Assembly: GCA_900318265.1 (NCBI GenBank)
Contig: ONKA01000008.1
Coordinates: 17,697 to 81,696 of the forward strand
Direction: 5' to 3'
Source: an uncultured Bacteroidales bacterium
Lineage (GTDB): Bacteria > Bacteroidota > Bacteroidia > Bacteroidales > F082
DNA length: 64,000 bases
Made by a program: the position numbers and the translations under genes. Positions 25,485 through 32,797 of the stretch are shown piece by piece. Under the pieces are notes generated by a model. That model was given only the letters and a program-made list of their open reading frames with translations, was not told where the DNA came from and did no database searches. Positions within the stretch are counted from its first letter, which is position 1, and the number at the start of each line of letters is the position of its first letter.

Positions 25485-26678
25485 TTAACGTAATTTATTT
25501 CTCTGATAATGAGGTGTAACAACGATGACAAAAAAGACGAGCGACACTAGCACCGAGGCGGAAGCCACCAGATATGCTGCCGAGAATGAGAAATGCTCCG
25601 CCAACATACCGCCCGAGAAGATGCCGATGCCAAGTCCCAGGTCCCAAGTCGTTAGATAGGTAGATGTTGCAGTGCCTCTTTGGGCATTGGTGCCGAGATT
25701 GATGAACAAGGCATTGAACGACGGGAAAGCCGCCCCGAAGCCCAAGCCACAACACAAGGCAATCAACAGGAAAGCCGCTGCAGTGTAGTCCGTGCCCAAG
25801 GCGTTACAATGATGGCACATGCCCAATCCGAACATGGCCAAAACGACGATGCCCAAACCCAAGGCGATGGTCTGCGTCACCTTGCCCTTATCAACCATCT
25901 TGCCGGCAAACAAGCGCGAGGCAATCAGGCCGACGGCATATACCGAGAAAAACAAACCGCTGCTAATCGTTAGGCCCATCTCCTTGGCATAGAGGGCGAT
26001 GTAATTGGAGATCTGTCCGTAGGCGAAAGCCAACAAGGTGAACGATATGCCCGCCAACAGGCCTTTCAACAAGATGAAACGGTCAAGGGAAATGGGAGGA
26101 CGCTTGACGGGCGGCCTTACCTTTGTCTGAATCCTTGAGGCAAACAAAGCGGCCAACAGGCTGCAACCCATACATCCCATAAAGATAGCGTTGAAGCTGA
26201 AATGCTCGTAGACGAACAGTCCCGTCATCGGGCCGACCGCCATGGCGATGTTGTTGGCCACACCGTAATAGCCGATGCCCTCTCCCCTATGCTCCGACGG
26301 CACCACATCTATGACCAAGGTGTTACCGCCCACCGAGGTTAGCCCAAACGCCAAGCCGTGAACAATGCGGATTATTATTAATATGGTGATGGTAGCCGCA
26401 AAAAGATAGCCGACAAACACAGCCGTAAAGATGGACAATGCCAACAAATACAATGGCTTGCGCTTGAAGGTATCCATCATATAGCCCGAGAAAGGACGGA
26501 CCACCAAAGTAGCTAACGTGTAACAAGAGATGACCGTGCCAATAATCGCATTGCCTGCCTGGTATTTCTCCATGATAAAGAAAGGCAAGACGGGGAGCAG
26601 CAGATAGAACGAGAAGAAAAACAGGAAATTAGCTGCACAAAGGCAGAGGTAATTCTTATTAAACAGTTTTTCTTCCAT
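25485..26678 (-). CDS. Major facilitator superfamily transporter
   Basis: A 397-aa inner-membrane protein with twelve predicted helices. The MFS motif between helices 2 and 3 appears as RPFSGYMMDTFKRKPLY, and helix 4 has IIIRIVHGLAFGLTSVGGNTLVIDVVP. It looks like a drug/metabolite:H+ antiporter of the 12-helix group; the substrate is unknown. It is preceded by its own -7 box and followed by a palindromic repeat and the GNAT gene. Confidence 0.9.
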   Translation of the reverse strand: MEEKLFNKNYLCLCAANFLFFFSFYLLLPVLPFFIMEKYQAGNAIIGTVISCYTLATLVVRPFSGYMMDTFKRKPLYLLALSIFTAVFVGYLFAATITILIIIRIVHGLAFGLTSVGGNTLVIDVVPSEHRGEGIGYYGVANNIAMAVGPMTGLFVYEHFSFNAIFMGCMGCSLLAALFASRIQTKVRPPVKRPPISLDRFILLKGLLAGISFTLLAFAYGQISNYIALYAKEMGLTISSGLFFSVYAVGLIASRLFAGKMVDKGKVTQTIALGLGIVVLAMFGLGMCHHCNALGTDYTAAAFLLIALCCGLGFGAAFPSFNALFINLGTNAQRGTATSTYLTTWDLGLGIGIFSGGMLAEHFSFSAAYLVASASVLVSLVFFVIVVTPHYQRNKLR

Positions 26679-26701
26679 GATTTCGGCTCGTTATCGGGCG
26701 G

Positions 26702-26709
26702 CAAAAATA
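26702..26709 (-). promoter_or_regulatory. -7 box (TATTTTTG) for the MFS gene
   Basis: Exact minus-strand match 23 bp before the ATG at 26678. Confidence 0.6.
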
Positions 26710-26761
26710 CGGAATTAAGCCAGACAACGAGCCAAAACAACAAGGAAAAACAATCGACTGC

Positions 26762-27973
26762 CTAGAATGCGAAATACATGTCCCAACGAAGGCGGCTAGT
26801 AGCTGCGAATTGACTATTCGTTACAACACCTGTCCTATTAAAGATGTACCACGAATACGAGAGATCCATACCAAATATTCCGAAATACATACCTACACCT
26901 TCGGTCAAGCAATTCACACCACCTTTCAGACTAGGCACATGGTAATACCCCGTCCTGACAAAGAAGTGGTCTGCCAAATTATACTCCAATCCTATGCCCG
27001 TGTTGATTTCACACATTTCTTCGTAAAATGAACCGACGCGTTCATATTCTCCCATTTTATTAAGAGCATATCCAGGAGCATCATAGAAAGATTGGAACAT
27101 GCCGCGAAGCACCGACACATTATTGTCGTATCCATACTTAATCTTATAGGTACCATCTTCATTATAGCAAGGATAACCATTCCCATTCAATTCGATGATG
27201 GGTGGCGTGGGAACCAGCAACTTATTGAACTCAACATTGAGAGTAAGCGTATTCTTGGGATGGAAATTAAATTTGAAGGCCGTGCCAAGTCTCAGGGTCG
27301 TCGGAATAAACCCTTTTTGATCTTCCGAGGTTACATAAGTCATTTTTGTACCGATATTGGTAATGGCGGCACCTGCAGACAAGTCAACCAGACTGCCTAA
27401 CGGACGTTGGTAGTAGGCTGAGACATCACATGCGACTGAATATGACTTGGCGCTGTATCCCAGTGATTCGACCGTCAAACCAGAATAGATAAAACGACCA
27501 GCCAAACCAGCCGATAAGTAATCGCCAAAACGACGGGAATAGGCCAAGTCAATGGCAAACTCCTGTGGATTGTAATATCCCATGATTTGGCCGAATGCAT
27601 CAATAAGCGTCACATCGTTACTCTGCTGATATCGTGCCGTTGCAGCAATAGCCGAGCGACCAATCTTCTGCGCAAAAGCATCAAACAATGCGTATTGGTC
27701 AGGAACCACAAAGTTAATTGCATTGAATCCAGAAGCAATCATGGTATGGTCGTTTTTCATGAAAGCATACTTGGCTGGATTGTAGAACATACTGAAAGCA
27801 TCAGGGCTAGTAGCCACACCACCAAAACCCAAGGCTGTCCCACGGGCATCAAAAGCATTTGTCAAAAAAGGCACAGTCGTCGTGATGACATTTGGGGAGT
27901 AAGTCTGTGCAACAGAAACAGGCAAAGTCCCTAAAAGAAGCAGGGCTACAATAAGAATTCTTCGTGTTTTCAT
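26762..27973 (-). CDS. porV: PorV-family outer-membrane protein, second copy
   Basis: A 403-aa protein with a signal peptide (MKTRRILIVALLLLGTLPVSVAQ). The mature N-terminus YSPNVITTTVPFLTNAFDARG and the following SPDAFSMFYNPAKYAF are hallmarks of PorV/LptO, the 14-stranded OM barrel that shuttles T9SS cargo to the sortase. It shares conserved blocks with the copy at 31475 (GRFIYS, IPTTLRLG, VPTPP, KYGYDNNVSV, QSFYDAPGY) but diverges elsewhere and looks more AT-rich. It is not next to a sortase gene. It could be a second cargo shuttle or a PorQ/PorP-like relative; the PorV motifs make the first more likely. Confidence 0.8.
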   Translation of the reverse strand: MKTRRILIVALLLLGTLPVSVAQTYSPNVITTTVPFLTNAFDARGTALGFGGVATSPDAFSMFYNPAKYAFMKNDHTMIASGFNAINFVVPDQYALFDAFAQKIGRSAIAATARYQQSNDVTLIDAFGQIMGYYNPQEFAIDLAYSRRFGDYLSAGLAGRFIYSGLTVESLGYSAKSYSVACDVSAYYQRPLGSLVDLSAGAAITNIGTKMTYVTSEDQKGFIPTTLRLGTAFKFNFHPKNTLTLNVEFNKLLVPTPPIIELNGNGYPCYNEDGTYKIKYGYDNNVSVLRGMFQSFYDAPGYALNKMGEYERVGSFYEEMCEINTGIGLEYNLADHFFVRTGYYHVPSLKGGVNCLTEGVGMYFGIFGMDLSYSWYIFNRTGVVTNSQFAATSRLRWDMYFAF

Positions 27974-28030
27974 AATAAACTGTATTTGAGGATTGTTGAT
28001 AATTACTATTTCATGCTACTTCCATACACA

Positions 28031-28150
28031 AAAGAAGCGTGGAACTGAAGGCCACGAAGACTGGAGGTTGTAGGATACCTAAAGCAACTTGTGGAACAGC
28101 AGCCCACGCATAATGCGCGAAAGCCGCTATGCAAGTTCGTTGCTTTTTTG
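28031..28150 (+). ncRNA. Candidate structured RNA with twin hairpins and intrinsic terminator
   Basis: Two similar 17-nt hairpins, GTGG-AACTGAAGG-CCAC (28039-28055) and GTGG-AACAGCAGC-CCAC (28091-28107), both keep a 4-bp stem, a 9-nt loop beginning AAC and a following G. Between them GTTGTAGG-AT-ACCTAAAGCAAC (28067-28088) can fold. A GCATA/TATGC stem closed by a GAAA-like loop lies at 28108-28132. AAGCAAC (28082-28088) pairs with GTTGCTT (28139-28145), followed by T6, making an outer terminator stem that competes with the 28067-28088 hairpin. Start and promoter are unclear. It may be a 6S-type or other regulatory RNA, but no family was recognised with certainty; strand is inferred from the terminator. 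Confidence 0.5.
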
Positions 28151-28302
28151 AAAACTCCTACATTTCCAATCTTAACGAGCATAACGCTTCAATAATGATG
28201 TCGACTCGGCGAACCAAATCTTTCGCAAAGATAAACAATAACATTAAATGCAAACCATATAATTGGTTTTTTCACCAAAAAAGACAACAAATAACAGTTA
28301 TT

Positions 28303-28379
28303 TCGGAAATTTTGTCATAAATATTTACACAAAACTACCTAAAATCGGAAATTTTGTCAGTGAATTTACCGATTTTAGG
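28303..28379. promoter_or_regulatory. Direct and inverted repeats upstream of hsp20
   Basis: TCGGAAATTTTGTCA occurs at 28303-28317 and exactly again at 28345-28359, 42 bp apart (four helical turns). The second copy lies between the arms of an 11-bp perfect inverted repeat, CCTAAAATCGG (28338-28348) and CCGATTTTAGG (28369-28379). This looks like a regulatory region for the heat-shock gene. Confidence 0.5.
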
Positions 28380-28515
28380 CCTCTTTTGGCCTTGGCAAAG
28401 AATTTGACTAGATGGAGTCGTCCAAGCAAAGTCCCGTAGGGACGGCAGGACATTAAGCAGGCGATGTGAGTCCCTGCTGAGTGAAACGAACACAAATAAC
28501 AAACAACTAAAAAAT

Positions 28516-28520
28516 AGGAG
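28516..28520 (+). promoter_or_regulatory. Strong Shine-Dalgarno (AGGAG) of hsp20
   Basis: AGGAG ends 9 nt before the ATG at 28530. Such a good match is unusual here, where most genes lack a recognisable SD, and it fits a highly expressed gene. Confidence 0.6.
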
Positions 28521-28529
28521 ATCAAAACC

Positions 28530-28955
28530 ATGTTAGTAACCAGAAGAAACCAAGACTTCATGCCTACTCTGTTCAACGAACTGATGAACTGGAACGACAC
28601 GACTTATTCAACGCCCCGCATGAACATCATGGAGACGAAAGACAACTACAAACTCGAACTCTGCATCCCTGGTCTCACCAAGGAAGATGTCAAGTTGAAC
28701 ATCGACGCTGAGGGCAACCTCGTCGTTGAGATGGTCAAGGAGAACAAGAGCGAAAAGAAAGAGAATAATGAAGAGATGCGCTACCTGCGTCACGAGTTCT
28801 CGGTCGAGCACTTCCGCCAGACGGTGATGCTGCCTGAGGACATCCACAAGGAGCAGATCAGCGCCAAGGTCGAAAACGGTATCCTCGACATCGTCATCCC
28901 GAAGGTGACTGTTGAAGAGAAGAAGCAGGCCATGCAGACCATCGAAGTCTGCTAA
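28530..28955 (+). CDS. Small heat-shock protein (Hsp20/alpha-crystallin family)
   Basis: A 141-aa cytosolic chaperone that holds unfolding proteins in soluble complexes. The alpha-crystallin domain spans about residues 28-135: PRMNIMETKDNYKLELCIPGLTKEDVKL, then FSVEHFRQTVMLPEDI and the signature AKVENGILDIVIPK (G-x-L motif). The C-terminal I-x-I/V tail is weak (TIEVC). The length is usual. It is monocistronic, with a strong SD, an elaborate upstream region with repeats, and a downstream intrinsic terminator. Heat or stress control is expected from the family and fits the upstream architecture. Confidence 0.95.
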   Translation: MLVTRRNQDFMPTLFNELMNWNDTTYSTPRMNIMETKDNYKLELCIPGLTKEDVKLNIDAEGNLVVEMVKENKSEKKENNEEMRYLRHEFSVEHFRQTVMLPEDIHKEQISAKVENGILDIVIPKVTVEEKKQAMQTIEVC

Positions 28956-29021
28956 TACATTGAAGGCACAGATACACTCTGCTAAAGCCTCGGTATGACA
29001 GGCCTTCAATACCACCCAACA

Positions 29022-29052
29022 ACGGGACGGAGCCATCCGCCCCGTTTTTTTT
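29022..29052 (+). terminator. Intrinsic terminator after hsp20
   Basis: ACGGGACGGA (29022-29031) pairs with TCCGCCCCGT (29036-29045) with one mismatch, followed by T8. Confidence 0.8.
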
Positions 29053-29088
29053 GTTGCCACAAACGCAATTCCCGACACTTTTATTCCT

Positions 29089-29096
29089 TACCTTTG
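29089..29096 (+). promoter_or_regulatory. -7 box (TACCTTTG) for the porin operon
   Basis: Exact TAnnTTTG match 18 bp before the ATG at 29115. Confidence 0.6.
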
Positions 29097-29114
29097 CAGC
29101 AAATTTATTTGCGT

Positions 29115-30152
29115 ATGAGAAAAGCGTTACTCCTCACCTTCTTGTCCATCTTCGCCTTCCTTCAGGCCTTTTCACAAGACGGCAAACCTTTTGTCACTTT
29201 AGACAACCTGCACCTGAACACGCGTGCCGACTTCACCCTCGACTACCATCCTGGGTATGATACGGTTGCGCCCAGCACCGACCACGGCTTTGCGGGCAAA
29301 TATCTTGTCGTGGCCTTGGACGGCACCCTTGGCAGCAAGTTCAGCTACCACTTGCGTCAGCGCATCAACGCACCCAACATCGGCTTCGCCAACACCTTCT
29401 TCCAAGGCACCGACTGGGCCTATCTCAATTGGAACTTCACCGACAACTTCTTCCTTTCTGCAGGTAAGCAAGTCGTGGCCATTGGCGGTTGGGAATACGA
29501 TTCCAACCCCATCGATATTTATTATGGCACCGAGTTCTGGAACACCGTATGCTGCTACGAGGTGGGCGCATCTTTGAATTACAAGGACAACTCTGGCAAG
29601 AATCATTTCCTCGTCCAGATGTGCAACTCGCCTTTCATCAACCAGGCCATGCAGAGCATCTACGCTTACAACGCAATGTGGTATGGCGACTTCGGCATCT
29701 TCAAGACGGCTTACTCCGTCAATATGATCGAATACCAACCCGGCAAGTTCATCAACTACATCGCATTGGGCAACAAGCTGCAGTTTAAGGGCGTGGAGAT
29801 GTACCTCGACGTCATCAACCGCGCCTCCTTCGAGCAGGAGCATTTCTTCGGTCAAGACCTTACCGCCATCTATGGCGTCGGCGTTGACATCGGCAAGAAA
29901 TGGATCGTTTTCGCCAAGGCTGGCTATGACTTCAACAAAGCCCAACTACCTAACACTGAAGCCTATGACCAATATGTCATCCCTGGCAAGAAGGTGGATT
30001 TCGAGAGCCTCGGCTTCGAATATTATCCCATGGGCGACCGTAGCTTACGTCTTCACCTGTGTGGCTCACACACGAGTGTAGACGGCGTAAGCAAGTACCA
30101 AGCCAACCTCGGCCTCACCTGGAAAGTCGACTTGCTTAACCTGAAAAAATAA
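29115..30152 (+). CDS. Outer-membrane porin (OprO/OprP-like)
   Basis: A 345-aa protein with a signal peptide (MRKALLLTFLSIFAFLQAFSQ). The start was chosen at 29115 because it follows the promoter and opens the signal; the longer frame would cross the hsp20 terminator. The mature part consists of alternating amphipathic strands (HLNTRADFTLDYHPGYD, FSYHLRQRINAPN, AYLNWNFTDNFFLSAGKQVVAIGGWEYD, KWIVFAKAGYDFNKAQ) and ends in a strand (YQANLGLTWKVDLL), consistent with the phosphate-selective porin O/P family in Bacteroidetes. The transported solute is unknown. The Gate-domain gene starts 6 bp downstream, so the pair may act together in uptake. Confidence 0.75.
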   Translation: MRKALLLTFLSIFAFLQAFSQDGKPFVTLDNLHLNTRADFTLDYHPGYDTVAPSTDHGFAGKYLVVALDGTLGSKFSYHLRQRINAPNIGFANTFFQGTDWAYLNWNFTDNFFLSAGKQVVAIGGWEYDSNPIDIYYGTEFWNTVCCYEVGASLNYKDNSGKNHFLVQMCNSPFINQAMQSIYAYNAMWYGDFGIFKTAYSVNMIEYQPGKFINYIALGNKLQFKGVEMYLDVINRASFEQEHFFGQDLTAIYGVGVDIGKKWIVFAKAGYDFNKAQLPNTEAYDQYVIPGKKVDFESLGFEYYPMGDRSLRLHLCGSHTSVDGVSKYQANLGLTWKVDLLNLKK

Positions 30153-30158
30153 ACCGTT

Positions 30159-31394
30159 ATGGCAAAGACAAAATACAACACCATCAAACGAACCACTACG
30201 TTCTATCACGATCGGGTGGAAAGATTCTTCAAAAAGTTCGAGAGAAAGAACCCAATGAAGTTCACAACCAAACGAAGCGTTGAAGCCATCATCTTTCTAG
30301 TCATCTTCTTCGCCTTCTTTGGGTTGTTGGCTTATAAAATGAGCCTGCCCAAGATGCTGAACACCTTCATGCAGACAGCCTATCACCTGCTGCTCGAGAC
30401 CGTGTTCTACATCATGGCCATCTGCGTGCTCATGGGTGCCATCAGCAAGCTGCTCACCGAGTTTGGCGTGGTGCGTTTGTTAGAGAACCTGCTGCGTCCT
30501 TTGATGAAGCCTCTTTACAACCTGCCTGGTGTAGCTGCCTTGGGTGCTGTGATGACCTTCCTCAGCGACAACCCAGCCATCATCACCCTGGCACACGACA
30601 AGAACTTCAACCGCTATTTCAAGAAGTACCAGCTTGTCTCGCTGACCAATTTCGGTACTGCCTTCGGTATGGGTCTGGTGGTGGTGGCTTTCATGACCGG
30701 TCTGGGCTTCGGTAAAGGTGCTTTGGTTGGCGTGGCGGGTGCCGTCATCGGCAGCATCGTATCAACAAGATTGATGCAACGATCCTCGCTGAAATCTTAC
30801 CCTGAGTTGGACGCCCCCGTTGACGCAGAATTTGGTGGCGACGAGCAGCAAATCACCTTCAAAAGCGAAGGCGGCATTTTCATGCGTTTCCTCAACTCAT
30901 TGCTCGACGGTGGTAAGGACGGTGTGAGTATCGGCTTTGCCATCATCCCAGGTGTGCTCTGCATCTCCACCATTGTGATGATGCTTACCTTTGGTGCGGC
31001 AGGCGACAACGGCGAATATCTCGGTGTGGCTTACGAAGGTGTGCCCGTCATCAGTTGGGCTGCCAACAAGATCAACTTCATCTTCGAATGGCTCTTTGGC
31101 TTCAAGGACGGTGCTTTGATTTCCTTCCCCATGACCGCTCTTGGTGCCGTAGGTGCCGCCATAGGTCTTGTGCCACGTTTCATCACCCAAGGCATCATCG
31201 ACAACAACGCCATCGCTGTGTTCACTGCCATCGGAATGTGCTGGAGTGGTTTCCTCAGCACACACGCAGCCATGCTCGACAGTCTCGGTTACCGCAAGCT
31301 CATCGGCAAGGCCATCGGTGCTCATACTGTCGGAGGTCTATGCGCAGGCATTGCTGCGCACTGGCTGTATGTTCTGCTGGCGTTGATATTCTAG
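30159..31394 (+). CDS. Nucleoside-recognition (Gate) domain membrane protein
   Basis: A 411-aa inner-membrane protein with about nine hydrophobic segments. A basic N-terminal stretch of 45 residues precedes the first helix. Two Gate-like halves can be seen: LLETVFYIMAICVLMGAISKLLTEFG...LPGVAALGAVMTFLSDNPAIITLA and the later GLVPRFITQGIIDNNAIAVFTAIGMCWSGFLSTHAAMLDSLG. The family includes nucleoside transporters, spore-maturation proteins and CD0519/CD1768-type membrane proteins; the function here is unknown. It forms an operon with the porin. Its TAG stop (31392-31394) lies inside a dispersed palindromic repeat. Confidence 0.75.
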   Translation: MAKTKYNTIKRTTTFYHDRVERFFKKFERKNPMKFTTKRSVEAIIFLVIFFAFFGLLAYKMSLPKMLNTFMQTAYHLLLETVFYIMAICVLMGAISKLLTEFGVVRLLENLLRPLMKPLYNLPGVAALGAVMTFLSDNPAIITLAHDKNFNRYFKKYQLVSLTNFGTAFGMGLVVVAFMTGLGFGKGALVGVAGAVIGSIVSTRLMQRSSLKSYPELDAPVDAEFGGDEQQITFKSEGGIFMRFLNSLLDGGKDGVSIGFAIIPGVLCISTIVMMLTFGAAGDNGEYLGVAYEGVPVISWAANKINFIFEWLFGFKDGALISFPMTALGAVGAAIGLVPRFITQGIIDNNAIAVFTAIGMCWSGFLSTHAAMLDSLGYRKLIGKAIGAHTVGGLCAGIAAHWLYVLLALIF

Positions 31395-31416
31395 ACGTTG
31401 CACGCAACGTCTCTAC
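31391..31416. repeat. Dispersed palindrome that provides the stop codon of the Gate-domain gene
   Basis: AGACGTTGC (31393-31401) and GCAACGTCT (31404-31412) form a 9-bp inverted repeat; the right flank CTCTAC matches the elements at 12272 and 25432. The left flank, expected to be GTAG, reads CT, as if the element were fused to the gene end. Confidence 0.65.
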
Positions 31417-31423
31417 AAGACAC

Positions 31424-31455
31424 AAAAAAAAGAGGCTCGCGAGCCTCTTTTTTTG
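31424..31455. terminator. Bidirectional intrinsic terminator
   Basis: AGAGGCTCGCGAGCCTCT (31431-31448) is a perfect 18-nt palindrome flanked by A7 on the left and T7 on the right. It can terminate both the Gate-domain gene and the convergent porV. Confidence 0.88.
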
Positions 31456-31474
31456 TTTTTAGAATAGAAGATTA

Positions 31475-32716
31475 TTAGCTCTTCTTCCCACCCATGCTGT
31501 AGGTCAGGTTGAAGCGCAGGGTATTTTCCAGCGGGTTGCTGCCTGCCACCGTGTTGACGGGGATCAGATAGGAAACGTCAAGACCAAACACATTGTACTT
31601 CAGAGCGGCGCCCAAGGTGACGAACTTACGGTTACCCTTCAGTGCGGTCTCATTGAAGTAACCAGCGCGAACGGCAAAGGTGTTGTTGTACCAATACTCG
31701 ATGCCACCGCCGATGTTGATCTCGCAAAGCTCTTCATAGAACTTGCCATAGTTGACCAGCTCGTGCTTCGAGTTGTAGCCATAACCAGGGGCATCATAGA
31801 AAGACTGGATCATACCTTGAACGACGGAAACGTTGTTGTCGTAGCCGTACAGGATCTTATAAGTTCCATCGTCATTATACATCGGGTTGCCCTGATCGTC
31901 ACGTTCAATGACGGGCGGCGTGGGCACCATCAACTTGGAGAAATCCACGTTGAAGGCCAAAGAGTTGTATTCATCGAGGTCAAGTTTCAGACCAGCGCCC
32001 AAACGCAGTGTGGTCGGGATGAAGTCGCGACGTTCAGATTGACCATTGTAACTGATCTTACTACCAATGTTGGTGATGGCGGCACCCCAGGCAAAGTCGG
32101 CATCCATACTGCTGAACCATTCGACAGGACGTTTGTAATACACAGCCACGTCGGCAGCCACAGAGATACCCGGACGGCCATAGTCGGACTGGTTCTGGGT
32201 CAGGTCGGAATAGATGAAACGACCTGCGACAGCACCAGAGAGATAGTCACCGAGCATACGTGAATAGGTGGCATCAATAGCCCATTCGTTGGGGCTGTAT
32301 TTACCTTGTGATATGTTGTTATGGTCACGGAATTCGATTTCACCGCAGCTAAAATAGCGCAAGGTTCCCGCCACCGACGAACGTTCGTTGATCTTGTATG
32401 CCAGAGCCAAATAGGCAAGATTCATGTCGGGCACCAAATTACGCAGCCAAGGGCTATAGCCCAAACCGCCGGCGAACTTGTCCTCAAGATAAACATACTT
32501 GGCGGGATTGTAATGCATGGAATAGACATCAGGTGTTGTTGCCACACCACAATCACCCATAGAGCCTCCGCGGGCATCAGGTGAAATGGAAACAAAAGGA
32601 ACAGCAGTAGTGATCACATTGGGTGACACGCTGTAATCCTGGCCAATGATGTTCTGTCCATACGAGGAAGCCGCAACCATCAAAAGGGCGGCAACAAGGA
32701 GTTTCTTTACTTTCAT
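31475..32716 (-). CDS. porV: PorV, T9SS outer-membrane shuttle protein
   Basis: A 413-aa protein. The start MKVKKLLVAALLMVAASSYGQ gives a signal peptide; nine further upstream codons lack it and overlap the promoter. The PorV signature VSPNVITTAVPFVSISPDARGG and DVYSMHYNPAKYVYL follow, then a FadL-like barrel ending in RFNLTYSMGG. PorV delivers cargo CTDs from the SprA/Sov translocon to the PorU sortase. It lies directly downstream of two porU genes on the same strand, the usual porU-porV order, but has its own -7 box. It shares conserved blocks with the copy at 26762. Confidence 0.92.
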   Translation of the reverse strand: MKVKKLLVAALLMVAASSYGQNIIGQDYSVSPNVITTAVPFVSISPDARGGSMGDCGVATTPDVYSMHYNPAKYVYLEDKFAGGLGYSPWLRNLVPDMNLAYLALAYKINERSSVAGTLRYFSCGEIEFRDHNNISQGKYSPNEWAIDATYSRMLGDYLSGAVAGRFIYSDLTQNQSDYGRPGISVAADVAVYYKRPVEWFSSMDADFAWGAAITNIGSKISYNGQSERRDFIPTTLRLGAGLKLDLDEYNSLAFNVDFSKLMVPTPPVIERDDQGNPMYNDDGTYKILYGYDNNVSVVQGMIQSFYDAPGYGYNSKHELVNYGKFYEELCEINIGGGIEYWYNNTFAVRAGYFNETALKGNRKFVTLGAALKYNVFGLDVSYLIPVNTVAGSNPLENTLRFNLTYSMGGKKS

Positions 32717-32740
32717 ATCCGGTTTTAGTATTTGAAATTG

Positions 32741-32748
32741 CAAAAATA
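32741..32748 (-). promoter_or_regulatory. -7 box (TATTTTTG) for porV
   Basis: Exact minus-strand match 24 bp before the ATG at 32716, in the 81-bp gap after porU. porV can therefore be expressed independently. Confidence 0.58.
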
Positions 32749-32797
32749 ACGTTTATTCAATTGTCATATTGTATGGATGTCAAAATAATTTTTCGCC

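Larger units (their letters stand above)
27974..28529. other. 556-bp intergenic region: structured RNA plus hsp20 upstream region
   Basis: This is the longest non-coding stretch in the window. It holds a probable structured RNA with terminator (28031-28150), a tract around 28240-28300 where nothing specific is seen, a 15-bp direct repeat at 42-bp spacing (28303-28317 and 28345-28359), an 11-bp inverted repeat (28338-28348 and 28369-28379) and a GTCCCGTAGGGAC element before hsp20. No convincing coding ORF is present. Confidence 0.6.

Noticed and set aside
28031-28150. Signal recognition particle RNA or tmRNA as identity of the structured RNA.
   Set aside because: The conserved SRP tip (GGAAGGAAGCAGC-like) and a tmRNA CCA end or tRNA-like ends were looked for and are not present.
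28129-28320. A 63-codon ORF downstream of the structured RNA.
   Set aside because: It starts inside the terminator stem, runs through the AT-rich hsp20 upstream region and has no family character.
28380-28530. RNA thermometer (ROSE or fourU type) in the hsp20 leader.
   Set aside because: No convincing pairing partner for the AGGAG Shine-Dalgarno was found; the GTCCCGTAGGGAC hairpin does not include it.
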